Shown one piece after another: positions 1 through 10,900 of a stretch of DNA of 64,000 nt. The position numbers and the translations under genes were made by a program. Position 1 is the stretch's first letter. The number at the start of each line of letters is the position of its first letter. The notes under the pieces are model-generated. The model saw only the letters and a list, made by a program, of their open reading frames with translations. It did no database searches and was not told the origin of the DNA. Source of the DNA: Circinella umbellata (lineage: Eukaryota; Mucoromycota; Mucoromycetes; Mucorales; Lichtheimiaceae). The stretch spans positions 62,001 through 126,000 of the forward strand of contig JAIWNF010000008.1 in assembly GCA_025093555.1 (NCBI GenBank). The letters run 5' to 3'.

Positions 1-706
1 TATTTGCAAGTGGGTTTCTTTTAGTCTTATTTTGCTTAGTGTTACACATAATGAAAGATGATATAACATCGTGTGTTCATCGCCTAAAAGATTGTTGTGT
101 TAGACTCTTAGTTATATATACATTTACCAAGTCACTTTACTCTCTAATATTAATATACTTAATTACTAAATAGTAGTGGAAACAGTGGCATAAGTTGGAT
201 TATAACAGCTGTCTTTGAACTTATTGTTGAATAATCCCATACTTGTATCCGGCAATGCCTCAGAGTATTCTTGAATATATAATCATTAATACTACTTATT
301 ACTTTTATGTATTACACAAATAAGTGACTGATGTCTAAGCTTCTGTGAGTATAGTCATCTTGAAGCTATTTCCATTACCGTTACCACGCTTTCGACAAGT
401 AGTGTTATTTCATTTTGACAGGATTCTTGTTCCCATGTGTGAACAAACAATATTCATCCAGCTTTTCTTATTTTTTCTATCCATATAGCGACTTCTATGT
501 TAGACACAGCGATTGTTTTATTGTGGCATTAGCAAATGTATATATGAGCTTTACTAATTATATTTACCAAACTTTTTCTTACCGCAGCCATTATTACTTT
601 AAGAATTACTCAGCCGCAAATAAAAATATGTAGGATTTATACTTATCCTTTGACATACAAAAGCCTTCAGACAACTAAAATATTTTAAACTTTCTAGTAT
701 ACATTA

Positions 707-737
<31 letters not shown>

Positions 738-961
738 ATTGTGATATGAATTATATAGTAGCAGTGTACCTGTAAATGTTTCGATCCAGGGGAAAAATAG
801 ATATTTCACAATGGCATTAACCATACCATGACGTACCGTATTCCAGATCAACTCCGCCTTCCTTTTTCGCTTGAAAGAAAAAGCTGCGCTTCACGAAAGG
901 CAAAGAGAACGAAACTTGTTTCTTTTTTTTTTTTTTTTGCTTTGACAGTAATATACACATA
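1..961. other. intergenic, AT-rich
   Basis: No credible gene is seen. The short open frames here lack ATG starts or splice logic. There is a (TA)n microsatellite near 711-737 and a T-rich run at about 921-939 just upstream of the RBX1 start, probably part of its promoter or 5' leader. Confidence 0.6.
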
Positions 962-1790
<829 letters not shown>

Positions 1791-2350
1791 ATGCATTATT
1801 ATTATGGTTGAACGACATTGCGTTAGAAAAAGGAAATATATACAACTCCAAAAGAGGTTTTCATGTAAACAATCAATCCCCCACTTCGCTCCCTCTTATC
1901 TTTTCTTCTTTGTACGCACTCACAAATATATACACACGCACACGCAATTACATAAAAATATTCTCACTAACTAGCTTTTGAACCCACTTTTTTTTTCTTT
2001 ACATTTTTATAACTACAAAAAAAGACTCATTCCTCAATGAATTTATATATAAGAAAACTTTTTTTTAATGAAAAAAGAAAACTATGTGCAAAATATACAG
2101 ATAAATGGGGTAAAAAGGAATTAATTCTCAAAGTTGGAAGAAGCAAAAAAGAGGATAGATATTACTTGAGGAAACTTTTTCTTTTTGAAAGATAACTAAA
2201 ACTATGTGCAAAATATACAGATAAATGGAGTAAAAAGAAATTAAATCTGAAAGTGTGGAAAAGGAGGATAGATAAACACTTGAGGGTGTATATGGTATAT
2301 TCACCATGTTCACTACTATAGCTGTGCAAATTAATTGTTTCAACAAAACA
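1791..2350. other. intergenic with tandem duplication
   Basis: Between the convergent RBX1 and the gene at 2351-3064. It holds no credible coding sequence. It carries a (CA)-rich patch near 1931-1946 and a duplicated segment with a period of exactly 120 bases, listed separately. Confidence 0.55.
2060..2285. repeat. 120-bp tandem duplication (two diverged copies)
   Basis: The stretch starting actatgtgcaaaatatacag occurs at 2081 and again at 2201. Flanking similarity continues on both sides (aaacttttt upstream; ggatagata and cttgagg downstream). The two copies differ by scattered substitutions and small indels, so this is an old local duplication in the 3' intergenic region. Confidence 0.75.
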
Positions 2351-3064
2351 TTATTGTTGACCTGAAGGTTGATTATGCTGATTAGAATCTGTTTTTGTAG
2401 CACTAGTACTAGTAGTAGAAAATCGATGATTATAAGTTGAATGATGGGGAGTTCCAGATGGTTCTAAACCTTTTCCATCCTGTGTAGGTTGCAAATTATT
2501 ATATTTCAAAATATTTTTTGATACACTTGAAAATACAGATGTAGGATCATTGAAAGCTCGTTTTCTTTCTGTGAAAGTTGCTCGTTGCAACACTATTCCA
2601 CGTTCCAATCCAATCTTAACAAAATCCAATGCTGCTTTCATATATTCATCCGATCCATTCTGACCGTAAATATATATAAGATTAATCAATACTGTTATCT
2701 CTGTCTGTGCATCACGTAAAGGTGGGCGGATTTGATTCAAAAAGAAACTTGCATATTTTAGCCCTTTTTCAGGATGAGGAGCATATCGAATCATAGTAGC
2801 AATAGTTTTTCGAAAAAAATTCATTTCTGCGTTAGTGAAAGGTCTGTTTTTGCGTGAATATTGGGGTTTATTGGGACAATATATGTCAGCTGTTCGACCC
2901 GACGAGTCCTGCAGCTGAAGCTTTTCCAACATGCGGAAGAAAAGCTTTTCACCTGTTTGGAAATCATTATTACTTTTCAATTCATCAAGAATGGTATGCA
3001 TGAGATCGGGTAGAAGAGTCTCCATTACAGGTGTTTCCAATAATTTTTGTGTTGTAGGTAACAT
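2351..3064 (-). CDS. hypothetical protein, 237 aa, single exon
   Basis: An uninterrupted ATG-to-stop frame on the minus strand, unusual for its intron-rich neighbours. Residues 1-160 look like a folded helical domain with amphipathic segments (TILDELKSNNDFQTGEKLFF, FFRKTIATMIRYAPHPEKGL, YMKAALDFVKIGLERGIVLQ). Residues 185-237 are Ser/Thr/Gln/Asn-rich and probably disordered. I do not recognise the family and see no catalytic motif, signal peptide or membrane segment. It ends in convergent orientation to RBX1 and lies 192 bp downstream of the ZMAT5 homologue on the same strand. The length and composition support a real gene; function unknown. Confidence 0.7.
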   Translation of the reverse strand: MLPTTQKLLETPVMETLLPDLMHTILDELKSNNDFQTGEKLFFRMLEKLQLQDSSGRTADIYCPNKPQYSRKNRPFTNAEMNFFRKTIATMIRYAPHPEKGLKYASFFLNQIRPPLRDAQTEITVLINLIYIYGQNGSDEYMKAALDFVKIGLERGIVLQRATFTERKRAFNDPTSVFSSVSKNILKYNNLQPTQDGKGLEPSGTPHHSTYNHRFSTTSTSATKTDSNQHNQPSGQQ

Positions 3065-3256
3065 TATTATATATATACAATATATATATTATTAAAATGA
3101 GAAAAAAAAATGGCAGTGTGAAGGAAAGCTGTGAAGAGATAGAATAAAAAAGACCAAAAATAAAAAATAAAATGAAAGTCAAAGGTTCAAAAAGCGCCTT
3201 TTTTATACTTTTCGTGGATATTTACTTGATTGGTACGCAACTGCATAAAGTTGCCT

Positions 3257-3905
3257 TCATCCCCAAACACCTGAATGACTATAGGAATAAGGCTGTGAAG
3301 AAGGTGGTGGTTTCAACGATGGTGGTAACTCACGTATTTTCCATCCCCTAGGTAATCGATATTTAGGTTTCTCATCCTTCTTACTGGATGCCGTTGTAGC
3401 TGCTAGTACTTCCGCTGCTGCTGCTTCATCAGCTTGTTGTCGTTCCTGTAACCAGTTCAATAGTTCAGGAGGGTAAATGAGTCGCCCTGTCGGATCATAT
3501 GTAATATGACTATATCGACATTGGAGTTGATAATCACAATAACCTTGCGTTAAATAACGACGACAAGGTGGTTTATTTATTTGCTCTTGAATAAATTCAT
3601 TTGGATCTATTCGTTGTTGTTATTAGCCGAATATGTTATTAGTCTGTATATGTCTGGGATGGAATGAGGATCTTTCTACTAGTCGCAAATCTTTTTTTCT
3701 TATTACCTTTAAACCAATCGTAATGAATTTGTCGATTGGATTTATGAACTGTACCATTATTATGTTTTTGACGATTCGTAGCATTGTCAGGAAAAGAACA
3801 TTTGCAGAAATCACAATAATCTGCATAAAAATATTGGTATAAGAGAAAAAAGTATTTCTTTGCTGTACGAATGAAAATTACCATAAACTTACACTTTCTC
3901 GGCAT
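3257..3905 (-). CDS. ZMAT5: U11/U12 snRNP 20 kDa protein homologue (ZMAT5-like)
   Basis: Component of the U11/U12 di-snRNP that recognises minor (U12-type) introns. Three exons on the minus strand: 3893-3905, 3707-3820 and 3257-3606, giving 158 aa (human about 170). The N-terminus MPRKYYCDFCKCSFPDN followed by H-x5-H is a U1-C/matrin type C2H2 finger, with the ending HYDWFKG. Next comes a CCCH finger, CRRYLTQGYCDYQLQCRYSH. The C-terminus RLPRGWKIRELPPSLKPPP matches the family signature GWP-x2-ELPPSL-x-PPP. Exon 1 codes only four residues plus one base. Splicing at gtaagt and gcag restores MPRKYYCDFC; splicing gtaataag to aatag restores the link into the CCCH finger. Order and motifs match ZMAT5 closely. 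Confidence 0.88.
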
Positions 3906-4530
3906 AATTTAAAGTGAAGAAACGAAGGAGAAAAATCAAGAGAGAAAAATTAAAAACGGGCTTTGTGTGACAGCAAGTAGTTATTTCAAAGAGACTCATT
4001 ATTTGTAAAGCTATATATTTAAATACTGTTTCCACTCAATTGTAGAATGTGGATATATTCATATATATATTTCGAGCTTGATATCATAAACTATAATTGT
4101 TTGGACCGTTACCATGAGTAATTATAAAAGTAATACTTATTGCTGCCTACCAACCTTTATGACCTACCTTGCAATATGTATTAGTGCATTAGTATAGACA
4201 AATAAAAACTTTTTTTTTCTGGAAGTGTAAAAAAGAAAGACAAAAAAAGTAGTATATAAAAATAGTAAAATCAGATATAATTGACAGCAAAAAATCAGAT
4301 CCATTATACCCAAAATTTTATGTGTAACTCCAAGTGAAAGAAATATACCAGTAGTCGGTGATACACTTGTATACCCATAGGCATCATTCATCCAACAACC
4401 TGTATTACTCCTTTTTTTTTCTCTCCTCATCATATATATACTTTGTTCCGAGAATAATAATAGGAATACATATAGCTATACAATAGTTTGCTATTTTTAT
4501 TTATATTTATACAGTTTAGGTGAAAATTGT
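3906..4530. other. intergenic
   Basis: Promoter side of the ZMAT5 homologue and 3' side of the peroxiredoxin gene. The open frame at 4164-4433 on the minus strand is low complexity (Phe/Leu/Tyr-rich) with no family features. Nothing else is seen. Confidence 0.5.
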
Positions 4531-5455
4531 TTAGAGCTTGGCCAAAACGGCTTCAGCACCAGAAACAGTAACACCTCTAGCTTCTTCAACACCGACGTAA
4601 GTAACCTTCAAATCATCAACCAAAATAGCGAAGCGCTTGGAACGGATACCCATACCACCCTTGGTCAAATCTTGAGTCAAACCCAATGCAGTAGAGAATG
4701 CAGCACTACCATCACCAGCCATGATAACCTTATCTTTGGAACCACTGACCTTTCCAAAAGCGTTCATGACGAAACCATCAATAACAGACAAGCAGATAAT
4801 TTCACTGACACCTTTAGAATGCAAAGAATGGGCATGTTGGATATAGCCAGGAACGTGAACTTCAGAACAAGCAGGAGTGAATGGACCTTTTTTGGATACT
4901 GTCGCATTAGTTTTATTCTTTTTTCTCCTTCATTAATACAAATTTCGTGAGCAGAAAAACAATCACACAATTATGTATGATGTGAGTATGTTTTTACCTG
5001 GGATAGCAAAAATGATGGCCTTCTTTCCCTTTAACTTTTCGTGGATCTTATATGGTAAAGGACTATTCACCAATCCAAAAAAAAATTCAGTAACAGTTTA
5101 TAACATATCCCTCGTTTGTAGTTATTTTCGAAGTACTAAACAGCTATTACTTACCGAGGACAAGCTTCCAATGACTCATTAGGGTCATAGGGAACATATT
5201 GCAAAGTACCATCAGGAATCTGGAGTAAAGAAGATTGATAATACATGATTTTAGTAAGCGAATTCACATCTCCACAGACACGCTCTCCTCCTGATTTTTT
5301 TTTTTGCTGAAAATCATTATAAGGGATAATATAATTTATACTTACAGTATCTCCAACTTTAATAGACTGTATTATATAATTTATCGGTTAGAACAAGCAA
5401 ACATACATCAGTCATTCAAATAAAGCAAAAAGAGACCGAAAAAGAAATTTACCAT
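4531..5455 (-). CDS. PMP20: peroxiredoxin, PMP20/Ahp1 (Prx5) type, peroxisomal
   Basis: Thiol peroxidase reducing hydrogen peroxide and alkyl hydroperoxides. Five exons on the minus strand: 5453-5455, 5346-5366, 5155-5219, 4998-5062 and 4531-4898, giving 173 aa, the normal length. The first exon is only the ATG. The spliced protein starts MSIKVGDTIPDGTLQYVPYD. It continues with KGKKAIIFAIP and GPFTPACSEVHVPGY, where the Cys of TPAC is the peroxidatic residue, then SVIDGFVMNAFGK and a C-terminus ending AKL. AKL is a peroxisomal targeting signal 1 and is the same tail as in Candida boidinii Pmp20. Splice junctions were chosen to keep the Prx5 alignment; the ATG-only exon is the least certain part. 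Confidence 0.88.
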
Positions 5456-6080
5456 TTTTTAATGAAGAGGGAAAAGTGAAAGAAAGTGAACAAATTGCGT
5501 TATCACCGCCATTTTGTAATAAGAATGGGGAAAACTGAACCAAACCCCGATATGCAGTAATTGTCTTGTATAATCATGATTGTTGATCAACTTGTATTAA
5601 AACATACTAAGTTAGCTCTATCATCTTCAAACCCCACAAGTACACATATACATACGGATTTTGTTTAATAAAGATGGAAAGCTAATTATATTCATTATCT
5701 GTATCTTTCCCAACCAACACAAAAGCAAATACTCCATGTTCTGTTTGCTTTCTCTTGTCATCATTACAAAGCGACAGAAGAAATTTGGCATTTTCTCGGT
5801 GAGAATTATTTATATTATATTGTATATGCATAGAAATTATATTAAGTAATATATTTTAAAGCACTTGACAACAAAGTGCCGATGACCTACATATAACCAG
5901 CTTTTATGGAAAACCAAACCCTAATTAAACATGACATAAAAGTGAAGCGGGATTCTAATTAGCTCAACCAACCTCGCTAGATATGTTGGGTGGCGCTTCT
6001 GAGCCTGACGAACCAGTGTGTTATAGGTACCACCCCGCAAGCCTGGTTATTTTTATAAAAGAAAAAATAATAAGGTGGTC
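5456..6080. other. divergent intergenic region
   Basis: Shared upstream region of the peroxiredoxin (-) and NDUFAF7 (+) genes. It is mostly AT-rich, but 5945-6050 is clearly richer in G and C and contains self-complementary words (ccaac/gttgg; gcggg/cccgc). No tRNA fold or conserved RNA gene was recognised. Confidence 0.5.
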
Positions 6081-7779
6081 ATGACTTTACAAAGACGATT
6101 AGTATTTCAGGCACGTCCCGTTCATTTGTTGACACTACAACAAAGAACACCATCACAATTGCGGCTATTAAACTCACAGCGACGATGTCTTTCCGTAGCA
6201 ACAACACAACAAAAAAAACAAAAACAAAAGACGTCTTCCTCTACAACCAACGCTGGAGAATCAGTTATTACTCACCGTAATGGTATACTTGATCCATTTT
6301 TCAATGATCAACAAAAGCAAGTGATTCCACAATATCCACGAAAAACAGCTGAAGACGTAGCTTCTTTGAAAACACCACCTACACGAACACGTATGTTGAG
6401 TCGTGATTTTATTGACGATTGTCTTTATAACCCCAACTATGGATACTTTTCAAAACAAGCCGTAATTTTTTCACCTGAAATGGATTTTGACTTTACCGAA
6501 TTAAGAGATCATTTAGAATTCATGAATGTATTGGGAAAAATGTATAAGGATATTGAAGGAGAAATTGATGAAGTGGATGAAGTTGCTCGACAGGTCTGGC
6601 ATACGCCAACTGAGCTATTCAAGGTAATAGAAAGGAATTGACGGAAGATTAAGGATGGATTTGGTTCTCATTGGGTGTATTAACTATATTTATGTGCAAT
6701 TGTATATATTTATGTGTAGCCTTGGTATGGTTATGCGGTTGCCAAATACATGGTTTCGGAATACAAGCTCAATTTGTATCCACACAAGGATTTAATTATT
6801 TATGAAATGGGTGCTGGTAATGGTACACTCATGATGAATATTCTCGATTATATAAGAACCTATGAACCATCTGTCTATAAGCGTACACAATACAACATTA
6901 TCGAAATCTCGGGAAAACTGGCAGAACGACAATCCGAAAGTCAAGATGTGCGCGATGTTACCCAACAACACACCTGTGTTAAAATTATTAATAAGAGTAT
7001 TTTCGATTGGGATATCCATGTACCTGATGAATGTTTCTTTTTAGGCATGGAAGTCATTGTAAGTAATTGCTCACTGTGTGGAAAATATGACTTGAACTTG
7101 GGCTATATATTAAGATATATATACATATAATTAGGATAACTTTGCACATGATGTGATACGTTATGATTTGGAAACGCTTCAACCTTACCAAGCATTGGTC
7201 AGCATAGATGAGAAGGGTGATTATTCCGAACTTTACGAACCTGCTGGTAACGACGCACTGATTTCACGCTACTTGGCAACGCGAAAACAAACACGCTACA
7301 GAAGTCCCATTTTATCACGAAAATTATGGCACAAGTTTTTACAATTAATGCCGTTAGGACCTAACATGACACAGCCTGAATTTATTCCAACCAAATTGTT
7401 TTTGTTCTTGGAAACTTTGAAACGATACTTCCCTAATCATCGCATGATCTTATCTGATTTTTCACAATTACCTGATGCTGTTGAAGGTGTGGACGGTCCT
7501 GTTGTACAAACACGATATAGAGGAACAATGGTCCCTTGTTCCACTTACATGGTTCAACCTGGTTGGTTTGATATATTTTTCCCAACCAACTTTGAATTAT
7601 TAAGAGAAATGTACTTGTTAGTATGTCGTGGCACACGGGCTGGTAGTGATAAAAGTGTTAAAGTGATAACCCACCGAGAATTCTGTGAACGTTATGGTGA
7701 TATAGAGCGTACAACGACCCGTAGTGGTGAAAATCCGATGTTGATGTATTATGAAAATATGAAATTCTTAATTACGTAG
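6081..7779 (+). CDS. NDUFAF7: complex I assembly arginine methyltransferase NDUFAF7 (MidA family)
   Basis: Mitochondrial SAM-dependent methyltransferase of the DUF185/MidA family, which methylates the NDUFS2 subunit during early complex I assembly. Exons 6081-6623, 6720-7058 and 7135-7779 give 508 aa. The N-terminus is Arg-rich with almost no acidic residues (MTLQRRLVFQARPVHLL), a likely mitochondrial presequence. It is followed by MLSRDFIDDCLYNPNYGYFS, typical of the family entry helix, and PWYGYAVAKYMV. The SAM-binding glycine loop is IIYEMGAGNGTLM, with a later acidic strand NIIEIS, then GMEVIDNFAHDVIRYD after splicing. I start at the ATG at 6081; an upstream GTG extension in frame is not expected in a fungus. 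The presence of this gene implies a respiratory complex I. Confidence 0.92.
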
Positions 7780-7957
7780 TCTAAAATAATAACAAACATT
7801 TATTTACATTACAACTACCATTTTTTTTTATCTTTATCGTGATTATATTTCCTTTCATTTTTTTTCTTTTCTTTTTTTGTTCTTTTCGACTGTCAATTTA
7901 TCACCATATATACATCAGCAACAACGTATTTTCACCCCATAGTTATAAAAAATATCA

Positions 7958-10900
7958 ATGATGTAATTTTTTTTTCATCCTACCACCAAATCCCTCCCCC
8001 TCCGCCCCAATTCCTCAATTTTCTTAAGACACGCATATTCAACTATTATGATAATTAAAAAAAGTCAAAGCATACTAGTTTTCTTTTGATTAAAAGAGAG
8101 ATTTACTTTACTGTAGATTAACATGCGGAAGTTTACATGGTCAAATCCTCGAAAGTTTGTCCATTGTACTTGCTGATCCTCGATCACTTGCAAAAGAGGA
8201 TGAAGTTGACCGATTAATATCGGCATGTCCTCCAGTTCCAGTTGATAGTGGGTTTGGAATTTTTACACGAAAAGAGGCACCCGATACGTTGGGAACTATG
8301 GTAACAAAAAAAAAGGAATTATTACCGTAAAAACTAGAACGATAAACTAGAGAAACGCATGAATTCCGTGTGATATAACATCATATAATTTATTTAGACG
8401 CCACGAAATTTAGATGCGATTAGTGCTTTAGCCAATTATGTCTGTTGCATGCATGATTCGGAACTGAAGAAACATCAAATTATTTGCCAATTGATTGCCT
8501 ATGTACGATATCTACCTGCTTTTGAATGGTACGAACCAATTATAAGAGAAGGTAACAACTTAATTTATTTCACTTTGTACATTGTTCAAATATCGTCAAG
8601 TATTGACATCTACTTTCACGTTTATAAAAGATGATGAACCAGCTTCAATAGCATTAGTAGATGAGGCAACGTATATGTTAGCATCGAGTCTACAAGAAAT
8701 AGCTTACAAAAATTCAAAATTAAGTGATAATATCATGTCTGTTTTATGGAGTTTGGCTAGACGAATCATTGACTTTGTAAATGAAGAAGATGGTAAATGC
8801 ATAATATTACTGCGAGAGTGGTTGATATGTGTATACTATACGTGCTAATCCTACTAAATAATCATGTATAGCAAGTTACATTGTTTCATTTGTATTACCT
8901 GCCTATGCAGGATTACTGCGTTCTTTTCAACTTTCTCGTTTTATATTCGCACCAGAACAATTATCAGCTATATGTACTAATACACGTGGTCTTATTAATA
9001 ACAATGTCTTGGGCTCTGTTCGAAACGCTGTAAAACATTGTCTCGCTCATAGCACAAGAACAGACAAAAGTCAACGGGTTCTTCGAATGTATTGGGATGC
9101 TCACATGCCACTCAGTGGTAATCGAATGATTTATGATTTGTTAATTATTTGGCGAAATACACTTGTTCGTATCATTGCTCGATCTGATATGACTACATCA
9201 TCCTCAGTATCAATACGGTCTTCATTGACTCAAGAAGATAGTAGTAAACGATTTCGGCCAAAGTTTGAAAAATTATATCTAACAACTGAAATCGAAGAAG
9301 CGTGGTCAGTTCTAATGGAACATACTCAACGCGAGTACAACAATAATACTGTTGAACAACAAGACAGCAGCGGTCACCTATCACCATCTATGGCATCAGG
9401 TCCATATAGTCGACAGCAACAACAAATGAATAATACTATTAAGCACATCGATGATGATATGACTCAAATACTAAGTAATATTTTTATCATGAGTCTGGGA
9501 TACTATGCAGACGCAAAGCATTATTTTTTAGAGAACCACAAAGCAGGAAAAAAACCAGACAAGGATGGCTATATACATGAAATCATGGGCTTAAGTCTGG
9601 TAAAGAAAATTAAGAAGTTTTTTTTTGTCGGTATCATTGTAAGTCAGATAAACAAGAGTTTAATTTTTGCTCTCCCTTATTTACTATTAGCATGTTGCAG
9701 CAATAGCGTCAGTCTATCTTGGTCAAGTTGATGACACATTAATTAATCACATTGATGAAGGATTATTTGATCGTATATTGGGGCAAGTAAATAACCCATG
9801 GGTGTCTATTGCTGCATTGGATGCATCAGCATTAATTGCCATTAAGTGAGTATGAAACTATGTTAGTATCGTACTGTATTTACATTTATTAATATTCAAA
9901 TAAACAGTTTTCCACATAAAACATCGATAATGATACAAAAGATTCGACAATTTTTGGTCACTGCAGATTTTACTTTTCTCAATACCATTTACCATGGTAG
10001 CTCAAACAAAATAACCATTCGACAGTATGCTATTGTTCGACTTGCTCAATGTATTCAGGTACAAAACAGTGCGTTCATTTTTTCTATTTAATTTTTATAT
10101 AAGCTTTCAAGTATTAGCATAACTCACAATGGTAGCAATATATATAGTCAAGGCCAGTCACTCAAAGATCACAAGCAGCAACTTCAACCTTATACGCACT
10201 ATTAAATGAAATGGCAAGATATGATGATGAAACGCAACAGGAGGTTACTACGAATGCAGAAAAACAATCTGGAGAGTCTTTGGCAGAGCGGCAACGACAA
10301 CAATTGGCTGATATTGTTGGTATTGCAGTCTATTTAAAAGATGATGAAGTAAGTAGTTACCAACGTATATATGAAAAGAGGAAGTTGATATAATAGTGAC
10401 AGTGATAATTTATAGATTACTGCACAAGCTTTTACTATGGTTCTTTTAAGACGGTCAGTATTGTCGGCACCATCTACATCTTTTATTATGAATCAACTTG
10501 TTCAATTGGCATTAGTTAGTCCGCAATCTGTTTTCGTCGATATTATCAACTTGTTTGCGTTACTTCATCGTGAATCATTAACATCATCTAAAAGCATGGA
10601 GGTGAACGAATCTTTGCTCAACACGGTATAAAAAATTCAATTTTGACTTGTTATAATCAACATAATATTAATAGTACAAAAATGCACATATATTGCTAGG
10701 TTCTAAAATCGCAACTTGATCTTGCAAGAAATCTTAATAAGCGACCTGAATATTATCATATCTACTTATACAACATTCTTACGCTCTTTATAGAGAATGG
10801 AATTCTTATTGAACACATGATTGCTGATCAAGCCAAGAAAAAGGATTTGAAAATTAAGAAGGGGGCTATTGAAGAAGATAGTCTCGCTTCGGGTATTCCG

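Noticed and set aside
415..633. 72-codon plus-strand open frame
   Set aside because: It starts at TTG, is Tyr/Phe-rich low-complexity translation, and has no homology signal or promoter context.
4164..4433. 89-codon minus-strand open frame
   Set aside because: Hydrophobic low-complexity translation in AT-rich intergenic DNA, without splice-linked neighbours.
6075..6080. Upstream GTG extension of NDUFAF7
   Set aside because: Nuclear fungal genes start at ATG; the ATG at 6081 gives a good mitochondrial presequence.
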